Assembly: GCA_037138335.1 (NCBI GenBank)
Contig: JBAXIO010000023.1
Coordinates: 1-52,362, forward strand
Length of the DNA: 52,362 nt
Direction of reading: 5' to 3'
Origin: CAIRDP01 sp037138335
GTDB lineage: Bacteria > Bacteroidota > Bacteroidia > Bacteroidales > FEN-979
Shown one piece after another: positions 26,052 to 34,070 of this stretch. The stretch's first letter is position 1. The number at the start of each line of letters is the position of its first letter. Under the pieces are notes generated by a model. That model was not told the origin of the DNA, did no database searches, and worked only from the letters and a program-made list of their open reading frames with translations. The translations under genes and the position numbers were made by a program.

Positions 26052-26117
26052 AAAAAAATATGAAAACTTAATAAAACCGATATCATTTTTCCTCAAATTT
26101 GCCCTAAATAAAGAAAT

Positions 26118-27245
26118 ATGATAACACTCTTCATGAATGCTCAGGTTTATTGTCCGGATTATATCGGCAAAAAGGATGTTCTGACAGGAAATCACACCAT
26201 TCTTTCAATTCAGGACCACATTGAACCTCCAAAGGGAGCCGAGGTAACTATTATTGACTGTAAAGGTCAAAGGCTTGTTCCCGGGCTCATCGACAGCCAT
26301 GTTCATGTCACCGGGGGCGGCGGAGAAGGAGGACCTGCCAGCAGGATGCCTGAGCTCCAGCTTAACATGATGTTCGACGGGGGCGTTACCACCGTGATCG
26401 GATGCCTTGGAACCGATGGTATCACACGTACGGTTGAAAGTGTATTGATGAAGATCAAATCATTGCGGGCCCAGGGTGTTTCTGCCTGGATGTATACCGG
26501 TGCATACCAGGTCCCCACCCCTACTATCACGGGTGACCTGGCTAAAGATATTGCCCTTTTCGAAGAGATAATAGGGGTTGGAGAGATCGCCATCTCCGAC
26601 CACCGCTCCTCGGTCCCGTCGGTTGCCGAACTGGCCAGGATTACCGCCCAGGCCAGGGTGGCGGGCATGATAGGCGGCAAAGCCGGCATTGTTAATATTC
26701 ATATGGGAGATGCCAAAGATCCTTTCAGGCCTCTTCATGAAGTGGTCGCCTGCACAATGATGGGCTACCGGCAGTTCATTCCTACCCATTGCAACCGTAA
26801 CCCTTACATTTTTCAAGATGCAAAGGAATACGGTAAAAAAGGCTATATTGATATCACGGCCAGTTCCTACCCTTACGATAAAGATGTGGAGATAAAGCCA
26901 TCGGTGGCCCTGAAAGAGTTGCTTGAGGCAGGAGTTCCCGCCTCGCATATCACGTTTACTTCAGATGGATGTGGGTCATTGCCAAGTTTCGATTCTGAAG
27001 GGAGGCTGGTAAAAATAGACATGGGGCTGCCATCCTCAATATTGAGGGAAATCAAAGAGGCCGTGCTGGAAGATAAAATCCCCCTTGAAACCGCATTAAG
27101 AGTTGCTACATCCAGCCCTGCCGATACCCTGAAGTTAAAAGGGAAAGGCTATATCGGCGAGGGATGCGATGCAGATCTGCTGCTGCTGGATGAAGGCTTT
27201 AACATCATTCACCTGGTGGCAATGGGCAGGGTAGTTACGTGGTAA
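26118..27245 (+). CDS. iadA: Isoaspartyl dipeptidase (beta-aspartyl peptidase)
   Basis: A 375-residue metal-dependent amidohydrolase of the IadA type. The metal site is visible: His61 and His63 in DSHVH, Glu70 in GGGGEGG, the lysine of IGGKAG (expected to be carboxylated), His in NIHMGD and PTHCNR, and the catalytic Asp in TSDGCGS. GEIAISDHRSS is an IadA signature. The enzyme hydrolyses beta-aspartyl dipeptides, including the beta-Asp-Arg made by cyanophycinase. No signal peptide, so it acts in the cytoplasm. It is divergent from the operon carrying two cyanophycinases and SusCD, which completes a degradation route. Confidence 0.94.
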   Translation: MITLFMNAQVYCPDYIGKKDVLTGNHTILSIQDHIEPPKGAEVTIIDCKGQRLVPGLIDSHVHVTGGGGEGGPASRMPELQLNMMFDGGVTTVIGCLGTDGITRTVESVLMKIKSLRAQGVSAWMYTGAYQVPTPTITGDLAKDIALFEEIIGVGEIAISDHRSSVPSVAELARITAQARVAGMIGGKAGIVNIHMGDAKDPFRPLHEVVACTMMGYRQFIPTHCNRNPYIFQDAKEYGKKGYIDITASSYPYDKDVEIKPSVALKELLEAGVPASHITFTSDGCGSLPSFDSEGRLVKIDMGLPSSILREIKEAVLEDKIPLETALRVATSSPADTLKLKGKGYIGEGCDADLLLLDEGFNIIHLVAMGRVVTW

Positions 27246-27333
27246 GCGCGTTGATAAAATTCAAACTGAATTGTTTTCATTATGGGAGGATCCATATTTT
27301 CATTCTGATTCTTTCTAACAAAAAACCAGTTCA

Positions 27334-28443
27334 TTAAGCCTTCTGGGCCACACTTCTCAGTGTTACATCATCGAGCTTCCTCATGTTCACTTCCACGCCA
27401 ATACCTGGTTTGGTTGGTACATCCATGGTTCCATCAGGGTTTACGACAAATTCAGGGTCAACGATATCTTCCTTATAATACCGTTTGCTGGCTGAAAGAT
27501 CGCCCGGTAAGGTAAAATTCGGCAGTGAAGCCAAAGCCACATTGCCGGCCCTGCCTATCCCCGATTCAAGCATGCCGCCATGCCATACCGGAATATTCAT
27601 CCCGGCACAGTAATCGTGGATGAGTTTTGATTCGGTATAGCCCCCGACCCGTCCCGGCTTGATGTTTATGACCCTGCAGCTGTCAAGTTCAATGGCAGCA
27701 CGGGTATCGTCGAGCGAATGGATGCTCTCGTCAAGGCAGATAGGTGTTTTAAGTTCACGCTGGAGTTTTGAATGATCAAATATATCTTCATACCCGAGGG
27801 GCTGTTCTATTAAAAGAAGTCCGAAGTCATCCATCTTTTTAAAAATGCCGATATCTTCCAACCTGTATGCCGAATTGGCGTCGACCTGAAGCAACAGGCC
27901 CGGGAACTGCTTTCGCAATGCCTCAACAAATTGCATATCAAAACCCGGGGCTATTTTGATTTTTATCCGTTTGTATCCTTCTGCAAGGTAACCTTCAACC
28001 TTTTTAATGAGCCCGGGCACCGAATCCTGGATACCAATGCTTACCCCTACATCTATCTTTTTTCGGGTACCACCAAGCATCTGGGACAGAGAAATACCCT
28101 TGCTCTTTGCAAAAGCATCCCATAAAGCCGCTTCAAGCCCGGCTTTGGCCATCATGTGTCCCCTCACTTTTGCATAAGCTGCGATAGCTTCATCAATGCT
28201 CTGGAGGTCTTTACCAAGTACGGAGGGAATTAAAAAATCGTTCAGGATGTGCCAGGCTGTAGGCACTGTTTCGTAGGAATAATAGGGCGTTCCTTCGGCA
28301 ACGCTCTCACCCCATCCTGTTACCCCTTCTGCATCAACCTTGACAATGATGTGTTCTTCATCATATTCGGTACCCATGGAAGTTACGAACGGGCTGACCA
28401 GGATCATTTTAATGTGGCGGAGTTCAATTCTTTCTATACGCAT
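27334..28443 (-). CDS. Enolase-superfamily N-acylamino-acid racemase / o-succinylbenzoate synthase-like
   Basis: A 369-residue MLE-subgroup enolase-superfamily enzyme. It matches the NSAR/OSBS branch: SPFVTSMGTEYDEEHIIV at the start, the catalytic K-x-K in RIKIKIAPG (near 160), metal ligands Asp in VDANSAY, Glu in IEQPLG and Asp in CLDESI, the second catalytic lysine in INIKPGRVGG (near 263) and HGGMLESGIGRA. The branch includes o-succinylbenzoate synthase (menaquinone) and N-succinylamino-acid racemases. No men genes are nearby; beside peptidases, an amino-acid racemase role is more likely. It is 36 bases downstream of the M14 carboxypeptidase on the same strand and convergent with iadA. Confidence 0.85.
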   Translation of the reverse strand: MRIERIELRHIKMILVSPFVTSMGTEYDEEHIIVKVDAEGVTGWGESVAEGTPYYSYETVPTAWHILNDFLIPSVLGKDLQSIDEAIAAYAKVRGHMMAKAGLEAALWDAFAKSKGISLSQMLGGTRKKIDVGVSIGIQDSVPGLIKKVEGYLAEGYKRIKIKIAPGFDMQFVEALRKQFPGLLLQVDANSAYRLEDIGIFKKMDDFGLLLIEQPLGYEDIFDHSKLQRELKTPICLDESIHSLDDTRAAIELDSCRVINIKPGRVGGYTESKLIHDYCAGMNIPVWHGGMLESGIGRAGNVALASLPNFTLPGDLSASKRYYKEDIVDPEFVVNPDGTMDVPTKPGIGVEVNMRKLDDVTLRSVAQKA

Positions 28444-28479
28444 AACATCTTTGTTTAAATGGTTAAAATCATCAACAAA

Positions 28480-29982
28480 CTATTTTTTTACAACCCTGAT
28501 AACAGGCCAGGGCTTTCCTGCTTTAAGAAATCGGGCATATTTTTCATAGGTTGCTAGTCCTAGCATTGACTTCGGCTCAAGGGCGAGAATAAGGAGGCTG
28601 CCTTTCAGTTGGGAGGCAGGTATAAAGATAAAGCCAGGGCCGGAAGGGAGTTTATCAAGCAGGTTCAAAGTCAACTCAGGATCAACAACTTTTTCACCTT
28701 CAAAGTCTATGGAGTCAATGGAATTGATCATATATTGCATGTATTGATCACCCGACTGCCTGTTCAGGGGGAATTGTTCAAACGATTGCCGGCCGGCCCA
28801 ATCCAGCAATGCGGTGCAATCTTTCGGGACCAGATATCCCAGCGGTTTCCTGACATCATAAACCGATTTTACCACGGGCCGGTAATCCTTAACAGTGACA
28901 AGGCTGTCCTTATGAGAAAAATAGGAATAAAGAGGGATCTTTAATTCCTGTCCGTTAGATACATGCACCGATTGAATTGATATTTCCCGGCCCTGATCGG
29001 GGGAACACAGTTTTTTGCGCTCATTTGATACTAGGGTCCCGATCCTTGCCTGGTTCCTATATACATACTCGAGCAGGCCGCGCATGCCAGCCATCTGGCC
29101 TTCGGCCCTGTGCTGAAGGTTTTCGATTGAATCATCCTTTCCATTCATGCCTTCCTGGATAAAGGAAAAACTGCCCTGGATCCCGAAACTCTGCCTTCCA
29201 TCATTGATATCGAAAGTGCTATGCCTTATATAGGCAATTTCCGGAGGGCCCCCGGGGCAGTATGTAAAAGATGAGAAATTTCTTTCCTTCAGGTAGCTGA
29301 AGATGAACGGGAGGTAACCGTTGTCAGATAATTTCCGGATGCTTTCAGGTACATTAAGGCTGGTGGTGGTCCCGATGTTTACATCTGAGTTCTTCCGGTA
29401 TCCGTATTTTTGCCATTCCTCTCCAAATGGTGAATATTCATGAACATCCATCGTCACTTCAAACAGGTACCTGTCAAATAGCTTGTGTAGTGCTATCGTT
29501 TCAGGTTCGGTCAGGATCAGGTGGTTCCTGTTCAGGTCCATACCGTTTGCATTGCGTCTTTTGTTAAGCTCTGAACCGTCAGGGTTTACCTGCGGGATAA
29601 GCAAAAGGTCTATTTTATCAAAGAGGTAGCGATTTTCAGTCTTCAGCAGTTCAGGAGCCAGGAGCAATACACCTTCTTTTCCCGATTGTTCATTACCGTG
29701 CTGCTGGGCAAAGATGAGAATTTTAATTTTCGAAGTATCCCTGCCAAATTCCGTGGAAGAAAATTTCAGGGCATAAAGGTTCCTGCCTTTCACTGAGTGC
29801 CCGATCACCTCCACCTTAAGCAATCCTGGTTGTCTTCCAAGAAGTTCAACGTAAGAAGAGAGTTCAGGATATGAGGTCAGCTTTTTAAACGAATTATTCA
29901 TTGGGGGAGAAATCGGGACCTGGGCCATGACAGTAGTTGACAGCAGACCGAAAAACATCAGGATAAGCAGCAGTTGTTTCAT
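28480..29982 (-). CDS. Exported M14 zinc carboxypeptidase
   Basis: A 500-residue M14-family metallopeptidase with a signal peptide (MKQLLLILMFFGLLSTTVMAQ). The zinc site is complete: H-x-x-E in QQHGNEQSGKE (near 93-96) and the later His in MDVHEY (near 178); PQVNPDGSELNKRRNANGMDLNRNH carries the substrate-binding Asn-Arg, and the catalytic Glu is probably that in FIQEGMNG (near 275). The C-terminal 180 residues are an additional domain. Members remove C-terminal residues from peptides. In a putative operon with the racemase-like enzyme. It could trim peptides at this nutrient locus, but the link to cyanophycin is only positional. Confidence 0.9.
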   Translation of the reverse strand: MKQLLLILMFFGLLSTTVMAQVPISPPMNNSFKKLTSYPELSSYVELLGRQPGLLKVEVIGHSVKGRNLYALKFSSTEFGRDTSKIKILIFAQQHGNEQSGKEGVLLLAPELLKTENRYLFDKIDLLLIPQVNPDGSELNKRRNANGMDLNRNHLILTEPETIALHKLFDRYLFEVTMDVHEYSPFGEEWQKYGYRKNSDVNIGTTTSLNVPESIRKLSDNGYLPFIFSYLKERNFSSFTYCPGGPPEIAYIRHSTFDINDGRQSFGIQGSFSFIQEGMNGKDDSIENLQHRAEGQMAGMRGLLEYVYRNQARIGTLVSNERKKLCSPDQGREISIQSVHVSNGQELKIPLYSYFSHKDSLVTVKDYRPVVKSVYDVRKPLGYLVPKDCTALLDWAGRQSFEQFPLNRQSGDQYMQYMINSIDSIDFEGEKVVDPELTLNLLDKLPSGPGFIFIPASQLKGSLLILALEPKSMLGLATYEKYARFLKAGKPWPVIRVVKK

Positions 29983-30008
29983 AGAATGGGATTAGTATCC
30001 GATCCTTG

Positions 30009-30016
30009 CGAAAATA
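30009..30016 (-). promoter_or_regulatory. -7 element of the M14 carboxypeptidase gene
   Basis: TATTTTCG on the minus strand (30016-30009) followed by CAAGG, the same TAnnTTCGCA shape as at 26051. The coding start is 27 bases downstream. Confidence 0.4.
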
Positions 30017-30090
30017 TAAAAAAAAAACCCAGGTTGAACAACCGCAAGAAGATTTTGGCCAGGCAGGAAAAATCCATAGAAAAAGTTTCC

Positions 30091-30098
30091 TACTTTCG
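30091..30098 (+). promoter_or_regulatory. -7 element of the crcB operon
   Basis: TACTTTCG followed by CA, one base from TAnnTTTG; the chosen crcB start is 18 bases downstream, so the leader is too short to hold a fluoride riboswitch. Confidence 0.4.
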
Positions 30099-30115
30099 CA
30101 TTGAAAGAATATCAA

Positions 30116-30496
30116 ATGCTTCGACTGATCTTAATCATAGGTTCAGGGAGTTTCGCCGGCGGTGTCGCCCGCTTTCTCCTTTCACGCTATATACACAGCA
30201 GCGCCGATACTACATTTCCCCTGGGAACCCTTATTGTGAATATTACAGGATGCCTGTTGATTGGCATGTTTTACGGGATGTCAGAACGTAGCGAGCTGTT
30301 AAGCCCTGAAATGAGGATGTTCCTGACTGTAGGATTCTGTGGGGGATTCACAACCTTTTCAACCTTTGCAGGGGAGAACATCGCCCTGTTAAAAGACGGG
30401 AATTTTTTATATTTTTCACTTTATACAGGCCTCAGCGTTTTCCTGGGGCTCCTTGCAGTTTATATCGGGAATATGTTCATACATAAAATATTGTGA
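30116..30496 (+). CDS. crcB: Fluoride exporter CrcB/Fluc
   Basis: A 126-residue four-helix membrane protein of the Fluc family. Start ATG at 30116 (MLRLILIIGSGSFAGG) is preferred over the in-frame TTG at 30101, because the first membrane helix begins right after it. Signature parts: GTLIVNITGCLLIG (the pore Asn), and GFCGGFTTFSTF with the two pore phenylalanines and the central sodium-site region. It exports fluoride as a dual-topology dimer. No crcB-type riboswitch is visible in the short upstream region. The DUF190 gene follows after two bases. Confidence 0.94.
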   Translation: MLRLILIIGSGSFAGGVARFLLSRYIHSSADTTFPLGTLIVNITGCLLIGMFYGMSERSELLSPEMRMFLTVGFCGGFTTFSTFAGENIALLKDGNFLYFSLYTGLSVFLGLLAVYIGNMFIHKIL

Positions 30497-30498
30497 CT

Positions 30499-30855
30499 AT
30501 GGAAACCAGCGGAGAAGCCAATCTTCTCAGGATATTTATCAGTTCTACCGACAATTTCAGGCATAAACCCCTGTATGAAGTGATTGTATTTGCCGCCAAA
30601 CGATACGGGCTTGCAGGCGCCACAGTTTTAAAAGGCTGCATGGGTTACGGTGCAAGCAGCATGGTATATTCCCAGAAGCTCTGGGATATCTCGGAGAAGA
30701 TGCCAATAATAATCGAGATAGTTGATGATACAGTTAAAATTAATGGTTTTGTTGAAAGCATCCTCCCCTATTTCGAGAAAGTGCCCAAAGGCGGACTGAT
30801 AACACTGGAAAAGGTCAGCATTGTTTTGCACAAACGGGGAGGAAGCCAGGGCTAG
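30499..30855 (+). CDS. DUF190 family protein
   Basis: A 118-residue soluble protein of the DUF190 family (PII-like fold): LRIFISSTDNFRHKPLYEVI, the ATVLKGCMGYGASSMVYSQ block and IIIEIVDDTVKINGFVE. DUF190 genes very often follow crcB and are thought to help fluoride resistance, possibly as a regulator; the biochemical role is unknown. ATG at 30499 is preferred to the GTG at 30493, which overlaps the crcB stop. Its TAG stop shares the palindrome CTAG (30852-30855) with the TAG stop of the convergent gene. Confidence 0.88.
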   Translation: METSGEANLLRIFISSTDNFRHKPLYEVIVFAAKRYGLAGATVLKGCMGYGASSMVYSQKLWDISEKMPIIIEIVDDTVKINGFVESILPYFEKVPKGGLITLEKVSIVLHKRGGSQG

Positions 30856-32753
30856 GACTTCTTTTTTGAAAAATAATACCTCCAGTCAAACCCGATCCTC
30901 ACGCCCAGAAAGGTAATCGTGCGCACTTTAGGTGCAATTTCATTTTCAGGAAAGATTACCCTGGCTTTTCCGGGAATATCAAATCCGCCGAAAAACTGAA
31001 AAACAAGACTTGCCGTCTGATTGGTCGAGAATGCATGAAACGGCCTGTATTCGAGGAATGGAAATTCAAGCAGTGTGGATCGCATGGAAACGAGCACCTG
31101 GTCGGCATCAAGATCAGGTCCTTTGGGAAGGAGGTACCTGTCGGGGTCTTTGGGCCATCCGTATAGATACACCCCGACTTCCCTGCCCAGGATGAATTGA
31201 AATCTCCCGATGGGAGTAACCATTCCCGACTGCCAGGGGATCAATCCGCCATTACCTGCAGAGGTGAGCACTTTGTTCATGGTTTCAGGTGCAAATAAAT
31301 ACAGAATGGGCCCGAGAATAAGAAGATCACCGGGGATCACGTAGAATGGCAGGCGGAGACGGGCATAAAAGGCATCCCTGCTTGGAACGGCCGAAAACAT
31401 GGCCCCGAATTGCTTCAGGGCGGGATCTGCTGTCATTTTCATCGAGGAGGGGCCATCCAGCCTCCAGCCCAGGTCAAGAAATACCAGGCCGTCGCCGGCT
31501 TCATTTAAAACCCCTTCAAGGCCAAGACCAACGCGCACTGCCATTCCCAGCCCCGCGGTCACCCCTGCGGTGTTCTGATGAGTGCCAAATCCGCTGAACA
31601 GGACTGAGCCCCTCACGGCAGCAGTAAGCCCGATAAAAGGCCCCACTTCTGCCCTGAACCTGGGAAGTTCCCCGAGGCCACTGGCCAGACCCGGAACTGC
31701 AGTTGGCATGATTACAGCCCTGTACCAAATCGAGAATGTACTGTCTATTTGGCGGACAGGCATGAAATTAGTCTTGCAAACATTCAGTGTATCGGCAGTC
31801 AATGAGAGATTTTCATGGGTTTTAAAGGTAAAGGGCCGCCTCCCTGATGCAACTTCGATGACCTGCTCAAGACTGATACGAACCGCATCAGACGACCTGT
31901 CGGCATCTTCAGGCCTCATATAGGCATCTCCCATCAGCACCATCCTGCCGCCATCCCAGGTCGATACTTCCAAGCCCTTCTCATTATAATAATCATGCGT
32001 TCCTTTCCGCTGGGCCGCATTTCCCCAGGTTCCTGCCACATGGCCGGAAGCATACATATCTTCGAGAAAATGGATGGCAAAGGCTTCATCGGCCAGGATC
32101 GCCAGCATGAGGGAGGAGCGTTCACCGGAACTCATACTGTCCCTTGCGAACTTTTCGGCTTTAAGCAAAGCACTAAGGTGAAACCATCCGTAGGTGCCCA
32201 GGGCATTCATCTCGGTACCCTGCCTGAAACAAATCGCGAAATACTGAGATTCAGTTGTCTTTTCATTTGGCCTTGCCAGGAGGAAATGCACATTGTTAGA
32301 GCCCGCCCTGGTTACATACTCCGGGTCAACGCGGAGCAGTTTGATATCTGAATCCCTGAGTTTATTCAGGCGGTCGCTCCTGTTCCTGGCATTCGCAATT
32401 CCTTTTCTCAATTCATAAGCGACATTCGCCACCTTCATGATCCATTCTGTTTGCAAAACATTATGCAGAAGATTTGCGGCTGATGTCGAATGGTCGCCCG
32501 AAATTGCAGGCCATGCAGCGAAGTCAATAAATTCAGGGCCGCGTGACCGTGTTGTATCGATAGAAAGGGAGAATAACCTGGACTCATGCCCATTCCGGGC
32601 TATGGACCAGAACCTTTCGAGGTCGGCACGATGGGCGGGATCAAGCTTTTGAATGGCAAGAATGGCGATATCCCTGTGCTCCGGGTATATCCATGCAAAA
32701 CCATAATCAGATAGAGCGGCAAGTAGCAGGAGCAAAATAAATTTCTTCATCAT
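30852..32753 (-). CDS. Exported protein with phospholipase C/S1-P1-nuclease-like helical domain and C-terminal beta region
   Basis: A 633-residue protein. The start at 32753 (MMKKFILLLLLAALSDYGFA) gives a proper signal peptide; the open frame reaches 32828 but that would overlap the pdxH end. After cleavage the mature N-terminus is W-I-Y-P-E-H-R, and the helical region (to about 330) holds HNVLQTEW, DEAFAIHFLEDMYASGHVAG and HDYYNEKG, reminiscent of zinc phospholipase C/S1-P1 nucleases, where an N-terminal Trp and several His/Asp bind three zincs. The C-terminal half (about 360-633) is Gly- and aromatic-rich with alternating strands like an outer-membrane barrel, ending GVRIGFDWRYYFSKKKS. No family name is certain. 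Confidence 0.6.
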   Translation of the reverse strand: MMKKFILLLLLAALSDYGFAWIYPEHRDIAILAIQKLDPAHRADLERFWSIARNGHESRLFSLSIDTTRSRGPEFIDFAAWPAISGDHSTSAANLLHNVLQTEWIMKVANVAYELRKGIANARNRSDRLNKLRDSDIKLLRVDPEYVTRAGSNNVHFLLARPNEKTTESQYFAICFRQGTEMNALGTYGWFHLSALLKAEKFARDSMSSGERSSLMLAILADEAFAIHFLEDMYASGHVAGTWGNAAQRKGTHDYYNEKGLEVSTWDGGRMVLMGDAYMRPEDADRSSDAVRISLEQVIEVASGRRPFTFKTHENLSLTADTLNVCKTNFMPVRQIDSTFSIWYRAVIMPTAVPGLASGLGELPRFRAEVGPFIGLTAAVRGSVLFSGFGTHQNTAGVTAGLGMAVRVGLGLEGVLNEAGDGLVFLDLGWRLDGPSSMKMTADPALKQFGAMFSAVPSRDAFYARLRLPFYVIPGDLLILGPILYLFAPETMNKVLTSAGNGGLIPWQSGMVTPIGRFQFILGREVGVYLYGWPKDPDRYLLPKGPDLDADQVLVSMRSTLLEFPFLEYRPFHAFSTNQTASLVFQFFGGFDIPGKARVIFPENEIAPKVRTITFLGVRIGFDWRYYFSKKKS

Positions 32754-32808
32754 ATATTCAGAATAAGTCGGGATAAGGATGAATAAAATTAGTATTTTTC
32801 GGGCATGT

Positions 32809-33456
32809 TCAGGGAGCGAGCCGTTCAATTATCCAACCTGATTTTCCTTTCCTGTACAATATCCTGTCATGCAGGCGGTTTTCCTTTCCTGACCAGAATT
32901 CGAAACGGTCGGGAACCAGAATAAATCCCCCCCAGTTATCAGGTCTCTTGGGTGGTTTACCGCCAAGATCCTTTGTCAAGGCCTCGTGCATAACTTCCAG
33001 GAAAAGCCTGTCGGGAATAACAGCACTCTGAGGCGAGATGCAAGCGCTGATGCGGCTTCCCATGGGACGTGAGTTAAAATAATCATCAGAAATTTTCGCA
33101 GCCGCCTTTTTCACCTTTCCTTCCACCCTGACCTGCCTGTAAAGCTTGGGCCAGTAAAACAAGAGGGACGAAAATGGGTTTAACTCGAGCTGCCAGGCTT
33201 TCCTGCTGTCATAATTTGTAAAGAAGCAAAATCCTGTTTTTTTTATATCCCTGAATAAAACCATTCTTAGAGAAGGCCTGCCATCAGCAGCAGTAGCAAG
33301 GGCCATGGCTTCAGGCTCATGTTCTTTTATCTTTTTCGCATCCTCAAACCATTTCCTGAACAGGTTCATGGGATCCTCGGGCCATTCTTCCTTAAGTTCT
33401 TCCGGTTCAGATTGTTGATTCTGCGCGATCAAATGGGGCTTCCTTTTAGCTGTCAT
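32809..33456 (-). CDS. pdxH: Pyridoxine/pyridoxamine 5'-phosphate oxidase
   Basis: A 215-residue PdxH: DPMNLFRKWFEDAKK, SLRMVLFRDIKKTGFCFFTNYDSRKAW (FMN and PLP contacts), YWPKLYRQVRVEGKV, SRPMGSRISACISPQS, and the C-terminal GGFILVPDRFEFWSG...RLHDRI with the substrate-binding Arg-x-His. It oxidises pyridoxine or pyridoxamine phosphate to pyridoxal phosphate using oxygen. A possible -7 (AAACTTTG, 33475-33468) sits 12 bases before the start. Divergent from the CDGSH protein. Confidence 0.96.
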   Translation of the reverse strand: MTAKRKPHLIAQNQQSEPEELKEEWPEDPMNLFRKWFEDAKKIKEHEPEAMALATAADGRPSLRMVLFRDIKKTGFCFFTNYDSRKAWQLELNPFSSLLFYWPKLYRQVRVEGKVKKAAAKISDDYFNSRPMGSRISACISPQSAVIPDRLFLEVMHEALTKDLGGKPPKRPDNWGGFILVPDRFEFWSGKENRLHDRILYRKGKSGWIIERLAP

Positions 33457-33524
33457 GAAGATGGGATCAAAGTTTCAGCCAAAAATAATTATTTCCTACC
33501 TTTACACAAATTTATTAATCCTGC

Positions 33525-34016
33525 ATGAGTAATAAAATCAATAAAGCCGAACTTACCGAGATCAAGGAAAAAAACAAAGGCAGCCGGTCATATTCCAATG
33601 GTGAAGTGACTGTATATTGGAGGCCCCAGTTATGCATTCATTCTGCAAACTGCCTAATAGGTTTGCCGGAGGTGTTTAATAATTCATTGCGTCCATGGAT
33701 CAAGCCCGAAGCTGCATCAACAAAAGAAATCATCAGGGTTGTCAATACCTGTCCGTCGAGGGCACTTACGTTTATGAAAAATTGCGGAAGCGCAGCATCG
33801 ATCAGGGAGAAACCGGTTCCGGGCAAATCTCCGGGAGCCAGGATACAGATTCTTAAAAATGGCCCGGCACTTGTCCATGGCAGCTTTGTCATAAGTGATG
33901 CTGATGGTAAAACCCTCAAAGTTGAACATGAGGTGGCAGCCATCTGCCGTTGCGGAAATTCAAAAAAGAAACCCTTTTGTGACGGCACCCATAAGAATAT
34001 CGGGTATGAAGATTAA
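33525..34016 (+). CDS. Iron-sulfur protein: divergent 4Fe-4S domain plus CDGSH zinc-finger-type domain
   Basis: A 163-residue soluble protein with two iron-sulfur modules. The first (about 22-87) is the Fer4_19 type, with YWRPQLCIHSANCLIG and VNTCPSRAL supplying cysteines; the second (about 105-160) is a CDGSH domain ending in CRCGNSKKKPFCDGTHK, which gives the 3-Cys/1-His 2Fe-2S site. Such fused proteins are small electron carriers or redox/iron sensors of unknown partner. It starts after a near-consensus -7 (TACCTTTA, 33497-33504) and precedes the transhydrogenase operon by 54 bases, so a link to NAD(P)H redox balance is conceivable. Confidence 0.88.
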   Translation: MSNKINKAELTEIKEKNKGSRSYSNGEVTVYWRPQLCIHSANCLIGLPEVFNNSLRPWIKPEAASTKEIIRVVNTCPSRALTFMKNCGSAASIREKPVPGKSPGARIQILKNGPALVHGSFVISDADGKTLKVEHEVAAICRCGNSKKKPFCDGTHKNIGYED

Positions 34017-34070
34017 CCTCTGTAAACTGCAGGAAATAAAATAAGGTAATAACCTGATAAGAAGAATAAA

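Noticed and set aside
30017..30115. Possible fluoride riboswitch before crcB
   Set aside because: The leader after the -7 element is under 20 bases and no crcB-motif helices are seen.
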